Below are positions 42,086 to 50,788 of a DNA stretch of 64,000 nucleotides, piece after piece. Within the stretch, counting starts at the first letter, position 1. Each line of letters opens with the position of its first letter. Under the pieces are notes generated by a model. It saw only the letters and a program-made list of their open reading frames with translations, ran no database searches and was not told where the DNA came from. The translations under genes were made by a program, and so were the position numbers. The stretch is from Actinacidiphila oryziradicis (GTDB taxonomy: Bacteria; Actinomycetota; Actinomycetes; Streptomycetales; Streptomycetaceae), in contig NZ_SUMC01000019.1 of the NCBI RefSeq assembly GCF_005047355.1, positions 62,001 through 126,000 of the forward strand. Direction: 5' to 3'.

Positions 42086-42307
42086 GTGGCCGAGACTCTG
42101 AAGAAGGGCAGCCGGGTGACCGGCGCCGCGCGCGAAAAGCTCGCGGCAGACCTGAAGAAAAAGTACGACTCCGGTGCAAGCATTCGAGCGCTGGCCGAAG
42201 AAACCGGTCGCTCTTATGGCTTTGTGCACCGGATGCTCAGTGAGTCCGGCGTGACCCTCCGTGGTCGCGGCGGAGCGACCCGAGGCAAGAAGACCGCCTC
42301 GGTCTGA
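42086..42307 (+). CDS. Small helix-turn-helix DNA-binding protein
   Basis: 73 aa, highly basic. VAETLKKGSRVTGAAREKLA leads to DLKKKYDSGASIRALAEETG and RSYGFVHRMLSESGVTLRGR: a single resolvase-like helix-turn-helix (ASIRALAEETGRSYGFVHRM), then a GRGGATRGKK basic tail. GTG 42086 has GGAGGAGG six bases upstream. The protein is well conserved among Streptomyces as I recall; its role is unknown, perhaps chromosomal or regulatory binding. Stands alone. Confidence 0.88.
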   Translation: MAETLKKGSRVTGAAREKLAADLKKKYDSGASIRALAEETGRSYGFVHRMLSESGVTLRGRGGATRGKKTASV

Positions 42308-42426
42308 CGGGCCTGGGTGCCTCATGCAACCCGGAATGTCCGCTGCAGTACCACCCGGTCGCCTTGTGCGCCGACCGGGTGGTTACTCTTCGGTAATCCA
42401 GTCCGTGGCTTGCTCGGAGGTGCCCG

Positions 42427-43218
42427 ATGTCCGACCCCAATGTGCTGCTCGAGCGTGACGGCGTACGGCTTACTTCAGAAGACGCCGTTGCCACCGTCAC
42501 GCTCTGCAATCCGGACAAGCGGAATGCTCAGTCGCCCGCCCTCTGGCGGGCCCTGACCGAAGCGGGCCGACTGCTGCCGGGCAGCGTAAGGGTGGTCGTG
42601 CTGCGGGCGGAGGGCGTGTCGTTCTCCGCCGGGCTCGACCGGCAGGCATTCACCCCCGAGGGGTTCGAGGGCGAGCCCTCCTTCGCCGATCTCGCGCGCG
42701 GCTCCGAGAAGGAACTCGACGTCACCATCGCCGCCTACCAGGACGCGTTCACCTGGTGGCGCCGCAACGACCTCATCACCATCGCCGCCGTCCATGGCCA
42801 CGCCATCGGCGCCGGCTTCCAACTCGCCCTCGCCTGCGATCTGCGCGTCGTCGCCGACGACGCGCAGTTCGCCATGCGCGAGACCAGCCTCGGCCTTGTC
42901 CCCGACCTCGGAGGCACCAAGCCGCTCACCGACCTCGTCGGCTACGGCCGCGCCCTCGAGATCTGCGCCACCGGCCGCTACGTCCACGGCGCCGAAGCCG
43001 AACGCATCGGCCTCGCCAACCTCCTCGTCCCCGGCGCCGACCTCGACGCCGCCGTCCTCGACCTCGCAGCCGCGATCCTGGCTGCGCCGCGGGACGCCGT
43101 CATCGAGACCAAGGCTCTTCTCCGCGATGCCTCCGGTCGCGCTTACGACGACCAGCGCGCCGCGGAACGGGCCGCCCAGGCGCGCCGCCTGCGCGACCTC
43201 GCCGGCGTCGGCGAGTAG
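42427..43218 (+). CDS. Enoyl-CoA hydratase/isomerase family protein
   Basis: 263 aa crotonase-fold protein. VATVTLCNPDKRNAQSPALW is the N-terminal strand, VSFSAGLDRQAF gives one oxyanion-hole NH, and HGHAIGAGFQLALACDLRVV the second. The catalytic glutamate position lies in ETSLGLVPDLGGTKPLTDLV, where proline-aspartate replaces the usual acid spacing, so hydratase activity is likely but not certain. RBS GGAGG lies before ATG 42427. It probably acts in fatty-acid or branched-acid breakdown. A dispersed repeat follows its stop. Confidence 0.87.
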   Translation: MSDPNVLLERDGVRLTSEDAVATVTLCNPDKRNAQSPALWRALTEAGRLLPGSVRVVVLRAEGVSFSAGLDRQAFTPEGFEGEPSFADLARGSEKELDVTIAAYQDAFTWWRRNDLITIAAVHGHAIGAGFQLALACDLRVVADDAQFAMRETSLGLVPDLGGTKPLTDLVGYGRALEICATGRYVHGAEAERIGLANLLVPGADLDAAVLDLAAAILAAPRDAVIETKALLRDASGRAYDDQRAAERAAQARRLRDLAGVGE

Positions 43219-43244
43219 GCGCCTGCGCCTGGGCCGGTGGCTCC

Positions 43245-43352
43245 GTTGTGCCCACCCTCCCCCAGTTGCCTCGCCCAGCCTTCGGTCGGGAGGTGCCCCA
43301 GGAGGTGCCACCGTCTCGCTTCGCTCGGCCCTGCGGAACGCCTGCCCACCAC
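43245..43352 (-). repeat. Dispersed repeat, copy 3 (inverted)
   Basis: The minus strand reads GTGGTGGGCAGGCGTTCCGC to GGGTGGGCACAAC, the same build as copies 1 and 2. It is followed to ~43495 by a second block with CAGCCCGTCCGGCGTCTGAG, which also occurs (inverted) beside the copy in cobB. The 300-bp gap to the next gene holds nothing else. Confidence 0.82.
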
Positions 43353-43518
43353 GCTGGCCCAATCCGGTCCGTCCGGCGGGGGACTGGGGGTGGAGCCCCG
43401 GCAACAACCCAGCCCGTCCGGCGTCTGAGGACCTGGGGGTCCCCCCACGCGGCGCCAGCCGCATATCGGACGGCGCCGCGAAGGGGCGGGGAGGGGGAAA
43501 GCACCGCAGGCGGCAGCG

Positions 43519-44157
43519 TCAGCCGATGTCGGTGACCACGACCGGCGCGCCGACCGTCGCGCGCACGGCGCGGGCGACGTCCAGAGGGCGGTAGCCGGCT
43601 GCGACGGCGATCTGGACCCCGGAGCCGAAGCCGCCGAGGCGTGAGGTGAGCCGTGCGACACCGGGCACGGCGACGGTACCCGGCGCGGAGGGCCGGCCGG
43701 GCGAGGGGCTCTCGATGGCCGGCGCTGCGGCCGGCCCGGGGCCGGCGGTGTCGCCGTCGTCCAGGAGGCCCGTGACCGTCAGGTCGACGACGGTGACGGC
43801 GAGCCCGATCCCTTCGCGTGCCGAGTCCCACAGGGCGTGCCGGAGGCGGTCGGCCGTGTCGGGCAGCGGCCGCTCGGGGGAGGCCTCGAAGGCAGCCTCG
43901 ATACGGAGCGGCCGGCGCGGGAGCGAGCCAGGGGGCGCGTCGGCGGGGACGCCCGGCCCGGAGCCGGCGGCGAGGCCGATCCGGAGCGCTGCGAGCCGTA
44001 CCCCGCCGCCCACCGCGCGGCCGTGAGCGGCGCGCCGCAGGACGACCACCGCGGCGTGTTCGGTGATCCAGGTGCCGTCATCGGCCTCGCCGAGCGGAAG
44101 GACGGGCCCAGGCGCCAACTGCTCCCGTACCGCATCCGCCAACCGGTCCACGGACAC
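43519..44157 (-). CDS. Asp23-cluster associated protein of unknown function
   Basis: 212 aa. VDRLADAVREQLAPGPVLPL starts it, then DDGTWITEHAAVVVLRRAAH, and the end GSGVQIAVAAGYRPLDVARA with VRATVGAPVVVTDIG resembles the Asp23-type fold. In Streptomyces databases such genes carry the odd name nucleopolyhedrovirus P10 family protein (from memory). GTG 44157 follows AGGAGG at nine bases. It is divergent from the Asp23 gene cluster with a 135-bp gap and is probably co-regulated. Confidence 0.75.
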   Translation of the reverse strand: MSVDRLADAVREQLAPGPVLPLGEADDGTWITEHAAVVVLRRAAHGRAVGGGVRLAALRIGLAAGSGPGVPADAPPGSLPRRPLRIEAAFEASPERPLPDTADRLRHALWDSAREGIGLAVTVVDLTVTGLLDDGDTAGPGPAAAPAIESPSPGRPSAPGTVAVPGVARLTSRLGGFGSGVQIAVAAGYRPLDVARAVRATVGAPVVVTDIG

Positions 44158-44292
44158 CGGCTCTCGCCTCCTCTTTCTCTTTTCGAATCCTCGCCCGACT
44201 GCCGCATCCCCGCAGCACCACGGGGCATGCGCACATAGTGTGGGGCATGCAGCGGCGCGTACCGCTCCGTTGAGCCGAAGGGACGATTGCCG

Positions 44293-44787
44293 ATGACCGA
44301 GACAGCGAACTGGAGCCGGCAGGAACCCTCCGCGAAGGAGGCAGAGGGCGAGGCCAGGACGTTGGACAAGGGACGTGTGCCGCTGGGCGATCCGGCGAGC
44401 CGCGGGCGGACCACCATCGCGGACGGCGTGGTGGAGAAGATCGCAGGGCTGGCGGCCCGTGATGTGGTCGGCGTCCATGCCATGGGCACCGGCTTCTCGC
44501 GCACCTTCGGCGCCGTACGGGACCGGGTGCCCGGCGGCGGGAAATCCGCAACCCGGGGCGTGAAGGCGGAGGTCGGCGAGGTACAGACCGCCCTCGATCT
44601 GGACATCGTGGTGGAGTACGGCGTCTCGATCGTGGAGGTGGCCCGCGCGGTGCGGGAGAATGTGATCGTCGCGGTCGAGCGGATGACCGGCCTCGAAGTG
44701 GTCGAGGTCAATATCGCGGTCGGCGATGTGAAACTTCCGGATGACGCGGACGATGACGGTGCAGAGCCGGAGCAGAGGGTCCAATGA
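44293..44787 (+). CDS. Asp23/Gls24 family envelope stress protein
   Basis: 164 aa. The Asp23 domain (~35-150): GRTTIADGVVEKIAGLAARD, VVGVHAMG, VKAEVGEVQTALDLDIVVEY, SIVEVARAVRENVIVAVERM, LEVVEVNIAVGDV. The N-terminus is acidic and the C-terminus ends DDADDDGAEPEQ. Asp23 proteins are abundant and sit at the membrane through AmaP in firmicutes; an AmaP-like gene is four genes downstream. ATG 44293 is used. Its stop overlaps the next start (ATGA). Confidence 0.9.
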   Translation: MTETANWSRQEPSAKEAEGEARTLDKGRVPLGDPASRGRTTIADGVVEKIAGLAARDVVGVHAMGTGFSRTFGAVRDRVPGGGKSATRGVKAEVGEVQTALDLDIVVEYGVSIVEVARAVRENVIVAVERMTGLEVVEVNIAVGDVKLPDDADDDGAEPEQRVQ

Positions 44788-44966
44788 GCAATGCCGCACT
44801 GGGTCTGATTGTGGGAATGGCGCTCGGCTTCGCCGGATACTTCGGCGGATTCGGGGCCTTCCTCCTGGTGGCCGCGCTCGGCGCGATCGGGTTTGTCGCG
44901 GGGCGGCTCCTCGACGGCGACGTCGAGCTGGGCGACTTCTTCCGGCCTCGCGACCGGCGGCGGTGA
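44784..44966 (+). CDS. Small two-helix membrane protein of the Asp23 cluster
   Basis: 60 aa: MSNAALGLIVGMALGFAGYF then GGFGAFLLVAALGAIGFVAG and LLDGDVELGDFFRPRDRRR. One long or two short helices (~5-42) with glycine-rich packing, and a charged cytoplasmic end. It resembles the DUF2273-type small proteins found with Asp23. Starts in ATGA with the gene before, so translation is coupled. Confidence 0.82.
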   Translation: MSNAALGLIVGMALGFAGYFGGFGAFLLVAALGAIGFVAGRLLDGDVELGDFFRPRDRRR

Positions 44967-44970
44967 AACG

Positions 44971-45342
44971 GTGACTTCGGCGGTGCCGGCCCAGGTGCCG
45001 GCGGCGGACCGGGGCGCGCTACGGATCGCGGACCGCGTCGTCGCGAAGATCGCCGCCCACGCCGCCCGGGAGGTGCTGGTGGACGCGCCGCAGGCCGAGC
45101 ATGTGCCAAGGGGCACCGCCCCGCACGCCTCGGTGTCGGTGCGCCGGAAGGCGGCCCGGGTACGACTGTCGGTCGAGCTCGGCTATCCCAGTGACATCGG
45201 CTCGGTGTGCCGCTCGGTGCGGCAGCATGTCACCGAGCGGGTACAGGCGTTGACGGGCATGGCAGTGCCGGAGGTGGCTGTCGAGGTCGAGCGACTCCAC
45301 TCGCCGGCGACGCGCAAGGCGGACGAAGAGAGAGTCCGATGA
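44971..45342 (+). CDS. Second Asp23/Gls24-like protein
   Basis: 123 aa. ADRGALRIADRVVAKIAAHA (Asp23 start), ASVSVRRKAARVRLSVELGY, SDIGSVCRSVRQHVTERVQA, LTGMAVPEVAVEVERLH. It is shorter than the first Asp23 protein and lacks its acidic tail. GTG 44971 lies four bases after the preceding stop. Its end overlaps the next gene's ATG. Confidence 0.85.
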   Translation: MTSAVPAQVPAADRGALRIADRVVAKIAAHAAREVLVDAPQAEHVPRGTAPHASVSVRRKAARVRLSVELGYPSDIGSVCRSVRQHVTERVQALTGMAVPEVAVEVERLHSPATRKADEERVR

Positions 45343-45962
45343 GCGAGCGTACGAACGACCCCATCGCTACGACCCAGCCCCTGCCGCCCGTCGGGACGGT
45401 ACCGGCACCGGAGCCCGAAGGCCGCGCCCGCCGCTTCTGGTCGGCCCGGCGCATCCCGTCCGCGCTCACCGCGTTCGTCGTGCTCGGCGCGGCCGGACTC
45501 CTGCTGTACGACGTCGCCGCGGTCCGCGCCGGACGCCCCGCGATGCAGTGGCGCAAGACCCTCGCCGATGAGCTGGCCACCCGCCCGCTGGACGACCCCT
45601 GGGTGCTGGCAGGCGCCGCCGGAGCCGTTGTCGTAGGGCTGTGGCTGATCGTGCTGGCTGTCACCCCGGGGTTGCGCGATGTGCTGCCCATGCGCCGCGA
45701 CACGCCCGGGATCCGGGCCGGGCTCGACCGGCATGCCGCCGAACTCGCCCTGCGTGACCGCGCTATAGAGGTGTCCGGCGTGCGCTCCGCGCGTGTCGCG
45801 GTCAGCCGGCGCGCTGCCAAGGTCCGCGCGGAGGCGCACTTCCGGGAGCAGGAGGAGGTCCGCGGCGACCTGGAGGCAGTGCTTGCCGAGGGTATCCGGC
45901 ATCTCGGGCTGGACCGCCCGCTGCGGCTCGAACTACGGCTCAGCCGCCTGGGGAAGGGGTGA
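45339..45962 (+). CDS. DUF6286-type membrane protein
   Basis: 207 aa. N-terminal ~35 residues cytoplasmic, helix 1 ~42-60 (SALTAFVVLGAAGLLLYDVA), helix 2 ~90-108 (VLAGAAGAVVVGLWLIVLAV), then a cytoplasmic Asp23-like domain (LALRDRAIEVSGVRSARVAV, AHFREQEEVRGDLEAVLAEG). It has the same build as AmaP: two helices followed by a small alpha/beta domain. Translationally coupled to the Asp23 gene before it (ATGA). Confidence 0.82.
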   Translation: MSERTNDPIATTQPLPPVGTVPAPEPEGRARRFWSARRIPSALTAFVVLGAAGLLLYDVAAVRAGRPAMQWRKTLADELATRPLDDPWVLAGAAGAVVVGLWLIVLAVTPGLRDVLPMRRDTPGIRAGLDRHAAELALRDRAIEVSGVRSARVAVSRRAAKVRAEAHFREQEEVRGDLEAVLAEGIRHLGLDRPLRLELRLSRLGKG

Positions 45963-45969
45963 CCGGCCC

Positions 45970-46566
45970 ATGCTTGGCAAGCTCAACCGGACCCTCCTCG
46001 CGCTGACCGGCCTGGTGCTGCTCGCGGCCGGACTCGCGGTGCTGGTCGGCGGCCTGGACCTACAGCGCCGCTGGGGGTTCACGATGCCGGACGAGTGGCC
46101 CTTCGACGGACCGAAGGACGTACTCCTCAGCACGAGCGAAAGGACCCGCTACCGGAACGAGGACTGGTGGTGGCCCACCGTCATCGCGGCACTCGGCGTG
46201 GTTGTCGTCGGGGCGCTCTGGCGGCTGCTGGCCCAGCTCCGCAGCCGCCGGCTCCGCCAGGTGTTCGTCGACAGCGGCGACGGGGCAGGCGCGGTGCTGC
46301 GCGGCCGGGCCCTGGAGGACGTCGTCATCGCCGAGGCAGAGGCCCTCGATGGCGTCGAGCGTGCCCGGGTCGCCCTCACCGGCAAGCGCGACGCTCCCAG
46401 GGCCTGCATAGTGCTGGCCCTCGCCCCGTATGCCGAGCCCGGCAGGGTGCTCGACGGTCTGCATTTTGACGTCCTGGAGAGCGCCCGCACCTCGGCCGGC
46501 CTGGCGGCGCTGCCTGCCGAGGCCCGGCTGCGGGCCGTCAGCCACCGGGCGGCGCGGGTCATGTAG
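45970..46566 (+). CDS. AmaP-like alkaline shock membrane anchor protein
   Basis: 198 aa. Helix 1 ~8-30 (LLALTGLVLLAAGLAVLVGG), a loop outside with GFTMPDEWPFDGPKDVLLST, helix 2 ~68-88 (WWWPTVIAALGVVVVGALWR), then a cytoplasmic domain with VVIAEAEALDGVERARVALT. AmaP proteins anchor Asp23 to the membrane. Last gene of the five-gene plus-strand cluster; seven bases after DUF6286. The stress that induces it in this organism is not known from the sequence. Confidence 0.82.
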   Translation: MLGKLNRTLLALTGLVLLAAGLAVLVGGLDLQRRWGFTMPDEWPFDGPKDVLLSTSERTRYRNEDWWWPTVIAALGVVVVGALWRLLAQLRSRRLRQVFVDSGDGAGAVLRGRALEDVVIAEAEALDGVERARVALTGKRDAPRACIVLALAPYAEPGRVLDGLHFDVLESARTSAGLAALPAEARLRAVSHRAARVM

Positions 46567-46657
46567 GCGGTGTCCGGCGCGGGGGCGGGTCACGGGCGAA
46601 TCCCGAATCCCGCGCCGGCGAATCCCGCGCGGCTCCCAGGACGTGGCCGCTGCCCCG

Positions 46658-48442
46658 CTAGCGGGCCGTCCCCGCGCCGGACAGCGCCAACGCCGTGTTG
46701 ACCAGCCCGATATGACTGAACGCCTGCGGGAAGTTGCCCAGTTGGCGCCCGGCCAGCGGGTCCCACTCCTCGGCGAGCAGTCCCACGTCGTTGCGGAGCG
46801 ACAGCAGCCGCTCGAACAGCTCGCGTGCCTCCCCCTTCCGGCCTGTGGAGTGCAGTGCGTCCGCCAGCCAGAAGGAGCAGGCCAGGAACGCCCCTTCGCC
46901 GCCCGGCAGCCCGTCGACGGTGCTGTCGTCCAGCGTGTAGCGGCGCACGAACCCGCCGTGGTCCAGCTCCCGCCGCACCGCGTCGACCGTGCCGACGACG
47001 CGCGGGTCGGATGGCGGCAGGAAGCCGGTCTGCGGGATCAGCAGCGTCGCCGCGTCGAGCTCCTGGGACCCGTAGAACTGGGTGAAGGTGTTGCGTTCGG
47101 TATCGAACCCCTTGTCGCACACCTCGCGGTGCACGTCTTCGCGCATCGCCCGCCAGGACGCCGGGTCGCCCTTGCGATGCGGCTGCCGCTCCAGCGTGCG
47201 TACGGCGCGGTCCGCGGCGACCCAGGCCATGACCTTCGAATGCACGAAGTGCCGCCGGGGGCCGCGCACCTCCCACAGGCCCTCGTCGGGCTCGCGCCAT
47301 TTGGACTCCAGGAAGTCCATCAGCGAGCGCTGCACATTCCACGCGTGCCGCTTCTCGGCCAGCCCGGACTCATGGCCGAGGTAGAGCGAGTCGAGGACCT
47401 CGCCGTACACATCGAGCTGTAGCTGCTGGACGGCGGCGTTCCCGACGCGGACCGGCGAGGAACCCTCGTAGCCCGCCAGCCACGGAACCTCGAACTCCGG
47501 CAGCCGCCGCTCGCCCGTGAGGCCGTACATGATCTGCAGATCGGCGGGATCGCCCGCCACCGCGCGCAGCAGCCAGTCGCGCCATTCGCCCGCCTCCTTG
47601 AGGAAGCCGGTGGAAACCAGCACATTGAGTGTGAGGGTGGCGTCGCGCAGCCAGCAGTAGCGGTAGTCCCAGTTCCGTACGCCCTGGATCTCCTCGGGCA
47701 GCGAGGTGGTGGCGGCGGCGACAATGCCGCCGCTCGGGGCGTAGGTAAGGGCCTTGAGGGTGATGAGGGAGCGCAGCACGGCGTCCCGCCAGGGGCCTTC
47801 GTAGCGGCATTGGGAGGCCCACTTCGTCCAGTCCTCCAGGCTGTGCTTGAGGGACTTGTACGGGTCGACCCGCTGCGGCTGCTTCTCGTGCGAGGGGTGC
47901 CAGGTGAGGACGAAGGCCACCCGCTCGCCCGCGGCGACGGTGAAGTCGGCGTAGGTGCAGAAGTCCTTTCCGTACATCCGCACTTCGGGCTCGCTGCGAA
48001 GCCATACCGAGTCCGGGCCGGCGACGGCCACCCGGTGGCCGTCGGTGCGCCGCATCCACGGGACGATGCTGCCGTAGTCGAAACGCAGCCGGAGTTCGCC
48101 GCTCATGGCGACCCGGCCGGATATGCCCTCGACTATGCGGACCACATCGGGCGCCTTGTCCCGCTGCGGCATGAAATCCGTGACCTTGACGGTGCCGGAG
48201 GGGGTCTCCCAGAAGGTGTCCAGGACCAGGGTGTCACCCCGGTAGGCGCGGTTGGTGCAGTCGGCGGCGCCAACCGGGGCGAGCAGCCAGTGGCCGTTGT
48301 CCTGGTCGCCGAGGAGTGCCGAGAAGCACGCGGAGGAGTCGAAGCGCGGGAGGCAGAGCCAGTCCATGGAGCCGTTCTTGCCGACCAGCGCTGCGGTCTG
48401 GAGATCGCCGATGATCGCGTAGTCCTCGATCAGTCCTGGCAC
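46658..48442 (-). CDS. GH15 glucoamylase/trehalase-type glycosidase
   Basis: 594 aa. N-terminal beta domain: IEDYAIIGDLQTAALVGKNG, SMDWLCLPRFDSSACFSALL. Catalytic (alpha/alpha)6 domain: GVRNWDYRYCWLRDATLTLN holds the usual acid region, and GLLAEEWDPLAGRQLGNFPQ the second acidic residue (E in EEW). This GH15 type in actinobacteria includes cytoplasmic trehalases and glucoamylase-like enzymes. No signal peptide, so cytoplasmic. ATG 48442 begins MPGLIEDYAI, the standard N-terminus. It may recycle trehalose during spore germination or stress (inference). Confidence 0.9.
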   Translation of the reverse strand: MPGLIEDYAIIGDLQTAALVGKNGSMDWLCLPRFDSSACFSALLGDQDNGHWLLAPVGAADCTNRAYRGDTLVLDTFWETPSGTVKVTDFMPQRDKAPDVVRIVEGISGRVAMSGELRLRFDYGSIVPWMRRTDGHRVAVAGPDSVWLRSEPEVRMYGKDFCTYADFTVAAGERVAFVLTWHPSHEKQPQRVDPYKSLKHSLEDWTKWASQCRYEGPWRDAVLRSLITLKALTYAPSGGIVAAATTSLPEEIQGVRNWDYRYCWLRDATLTLNVLVSTGFLKEAGEWRDWLLRAVAGDPADLQIMYGLTGERRLPEFEVPWLAGYEGSSPVRVGNAAVQQLQLDVYGEVLDSLYLGHESGLAEKRHAWNVQRSLMDFLESKWREPDEGLWEVRGPRRHFVHSKVMAWVAADRAVRTLERQPHRKGDPASWRAMREDVHREVCDKGFDTERNTFTQFYGSQELDAATLLIPQTGFLPPSDPRVVGTVDAVRRELDHGGFVRRYTLDDSTVDGLPGGEGAFLACSFWLADALHSTGRKGEARELFERLLSLRNDVGLLAEEWDPLAGRQLGNFPQAFSHIGLVNTALALSGAGTAR

Positions 48443-48491
48443 GGTACCGCCCTTCTGCCGGGGAGCCGGGGTACTTGAGGAAGCCGGGGAC

Positions 48492-49310
48492 TCAAGGAGA
48501 TGACGCGGTCGCCGCGGCGACCGGTTCGGCGGTCCGGCCGCCCTCCTTCTCGCCGGCTTTCTCCTGGTCCTTGCGTTCTCGTCTCACCAGGATGACCCAT
48601 GCGACCGGAACCATTGCGGTGAACAGCCACCACTGGATGGCGTAGGCCATGTTCAGCGAGGCGTCGACGGGGCTCGGCCTCGGGATCAGCTCGGGCTGGT
48701 GGCCGGCCGGCCGGGGCGAGGTGGCACTGAGCTCCACATAGCCGTCGACGAGCTTCTCGGGGACGGCTTTCGCCAGCATCGTGCTGTTGATCAGCATGAT
48801 CTGGCGGGCGGGCAGTCCGGCCCGGTTCCGGATGCCGGTGATCGAGGTGGTCTCGTCCGGCCGGAGCCGCCCGGTGACCGTGATCTCGCCGTTCGGTGCC
48901 GCGGGCACCTTGGGGAACGTGGTGAGGTCGCTTCCCGCCGCGATCCAGCCCCGGTTGACCAGGACCGCCCTGCCGTCCGCCATCACCAGCGGGGTGATGA
49001 CGTGGTACCCGATGGTGCTGTCGTCGGCCGCGGTGCGCTGCCGGGCGACCATCTCGTGCGCGGTGTCGTAGTGACCGCTCGCGGTTACCGTCCGGTAGGT
49101 GTACTTCTTCGGTACGGTCCCGCCGGGAGCGGTCAGCTTCTCGACCGGCACCGGGGCGGCGGTGAGATTGTCCGCGGTCAGCGTGTTGTTCGAGACCTTG
49201 GACTCATGTCGGTGCAGCTGCCAGAAGCCCAGCCTGTACATCGTGGGCATGACGAGCAGGCCGATGAGGGTGAGGATCACCCATTGCCGGGACAGCAGGA
49301 AGCGGTACAC
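48492..49310 (-). CDS. SURF1-like cytochrome oxidase biogenesis protein
   Basis: 272 aa. Helix 1 ~6-24 (LSRQWVILTLIGLLVMPTMY), then RLGFWQLHRHESK, an outer domain with YRTVTASGHYDTAHEMVARQ and AVLVNRGWIAAG, and helix 2 ~225-245 (YAIQWWLFTAMVPVAWVILV). LGxWQxxR and VNRGW are SURF1 hallmarks. SURF1 helps insert heme into cytochrome c oxidase. The GTG at 49310 has no clear ribosome site, so a leaderless or nearby alternative start is possible. Confidence 0.9.
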   Translation of the reverse strand: MYRFLLSRQWVILTLIGLLVMPTMYRLGFWQLHRHESKVSNNTLTADNLTAAPVPVEKLTAPGGTVPKKYTYRTVTASGHYDTAHEMVARQRTAADDSTIGYHVITPLVMADGRAVLVNRGWIAAGSDLTTFPKVPAAPNGEITVTGRLRPDETTSITGIRNRAGLPARQIMLINSTMLAKAVPEKLVDGYVELSATSPRPAGHQPELIPRPSPVDASLNMAYAIQWWLFTAMVPVAWVILVRRERKDQEKAGEKEGGRTAEPVAAATASSP

Positions 49311-49360
49311 GACATCGACGGTACAACTCGGGCGGCGGCCGTCTGCAGGAGGGGCGCGCC

Positions 49361-49612
49361 CTACGTCGCCGGGACTGATCCGATACGGTCGACGATCCCG
49401 TGCACGCCCTCCGCCTTGGCGCAGTGGGCGCCGCAGAAGAACCGGCCGTCGGCCTCCACGCCCTTGCCGGTGATCCGCACCCGGCAGTGCTCGCAGACGG
49501 GGGCCATCCGGTGGATGGCGCAGTCGAAGCTGTCGAACGTATGGCGGACGCCCTGCGCTTCGATATGGATCGGCATCGAGTAGTCGTTTCCGCAGACTTC
49601 GCATCGTGTCAT
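49361..49612 (-). CDS. Small Cys/His-rich zinc-binding protein
   Basis: 83 aa. MTRCEVCGNDYSMPIHIEAQ, DSFDCAIHRMAPVCEHCRVR, ADGRFFCGAHCAKAEGVHGI. Cysteines in CEVC, FDCAIH, CEHC and FCGAHC can bind two zinc ions, like short LIM or treble-clef proteins. It is conserved in actinobacteria by my recollection, with no known job. It lies between SURF1 and the exonuclease. Confidence 0.82.
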   Translation of the reverse strand: MTRCEVCGNDYSMPIHIEAQGVRHTFDSFDCAIHRMAPVCEHCRVRITGKGVEADGRFFCGAHCAKAEGVHGIVDRIGSVPAT

Positions 49613-49704
49613 GAGGCCCAGCGTGCGGCCGGTCGCGGCGCCCGGCAATCGCAGGCCGGGCGCGCCGCCGCCGCTCCACCCGATCAGCCGTGCGCTCCCG
49701 CTGA

Positions 49705-50685
49705 TCAGCCATGTACTCCTTGCGCCGGGGACACCGCCTTGAGCAGCTCCGCGAAGCGGTGCTCGTCCATGACCGGGGTGCCGAACTGGCGGGCCTTGGT
49801 GGCCTTGGTGCTGGGGGAGTCCGGGTCGTTGGTGACCAGCAGACTGGTGAGGCGGCTGAGGCTGGTCGCGACATGCAGTCCGGCGTCGGTGGCCCGGTCC
49901 TCCAGCAGCTCGCGGTCGATGCCGGTGTCCCCCGAAAAGGCGACCCGCATGCCCTGGACGAGGGGGCCGTCGGGGGCCAGGCGCCCCGGGTTGGGGTAGG
50001 GGCAGGCAGGGCGCTTGCGGGCGGGCCGCCAACTGGTCGGCCGGTAGGAGACACCATTGCGCTCGGCGGAACGCGTCGAGGGGCCGTCCACCCATTCGGT
50101 GAGCGGGCGGCAGGCGTGCAGCGGCAGCCGCAGCCCGGCGGCGGCCGCGAGGTGCAGGCTGGGACGGAAGGCCTCGGCCAGGACGCGGGCGTCGTCCAGG
50201 GCATGGTGGGCGCGCTGCTGGACGACACCGTAGTGCGCGGCCAGTGACTCCAGCCGGTGATTGGGCAGCGGGAGAGCGAGCTCCTTGGAGAGCACGATGG
50301 TGCACAGACGCTGCTCGACGGGTGCGGCGGTCCGCGCGCGGGCGTACTCCCGGGACAGCATCGACCAGTCGAAGACCGCGTTGTGCGCGACCAGCACCCG
50401 GCCGGCCAGCCGCTCGGCCAGCTGTCCCGCGATCTCCGGGAAGAGCGGTGCGTCGGCGAGCATTTCGCTGGTCAGTCCGTGGATCCAGACCGGCCCCGGA
50501 TCGCGCTGCGGGTTCACCGGCGAGTACCAGTGGTCCTGGACCTCCCCTTGCGCGTCCAGCCGGTAGACGGCGGCCGACACTATGCGGTCGTCGCGGCCGA
50601 GCCCGGTGGTCTCGACGTCGACAACGGCGTATCCGTCCGGGTAAGCGGCGGGCCACGGTGCTTGGGGGAGCTGGGACGCGTGCAT
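49705..50685 (-). CDS. DEDD-type 3'-5' exonuclease with C-terminal BRCT domain
   Basis: 326 aa. Exo I YAVVDVETTGLGRDDRIVSA (D and E), Exo II LVAHNAVFDWSMLSREYARA, Exo III AHHALDDARVLAEAF: the DnaQ-like DEDDh set (H in HHALDDA). Residues ~240-320 form a BRCT domain (GMRVAFSGDTGIDRELLEDR, HVATSLSRLTSLLVTNDPDS). It resembles actinobacterial epsilon-like proteins of DNA repair. ATG 50685 begins MHASQLPQAPWPAAYPDGYA. Probably trims DNA or RNA in repair. Confidence 0.9.
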   Translation of the reverse strand: MHASQLPQAPWPAAYPDGYAVVDVETTGLGRDDRIVSAAVYRLDAQGEVQDHWYSPVNPQRDPGPVWIHGLTSEMLADAPLFPEIAGQLAERLAGRVLVAHNAVFDWSMLSREYARARTAAPVEQRLCTIVLSKELALPLPNHRLESLAAHYGVVQQRAHHALDDARVLAEAFRPSLHLAAAAGLRLPLHACRPLTEWVDGPSTRSAERNGVSYRPTSWRPARKRPACPYPNPGRLAPDGPLVQGMRVAFSGDTGIDRELLEDRATDAGLHVATSLSRLTSLLVTNDPDSPSTKATKARQFGTPVMDEHRFAELLKAVSPAQGVHG

Positions 50686-50788
50686 GGTGGAACACAATAC
50701 GGGCCGCCACCGACAGCGGTTGTACGGTGAGAGAGCCCCGTAATTACCGCAACTCGGACAAACAATCTCAGTGAGCAAGGACATCGCC

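Noticed and set aside
41773-42179. Frames in the 390-bp gap before the small HTH gene
   Set aside because: No start with a ribosome site, no recognisable motif, and codon third-position bias is absent.
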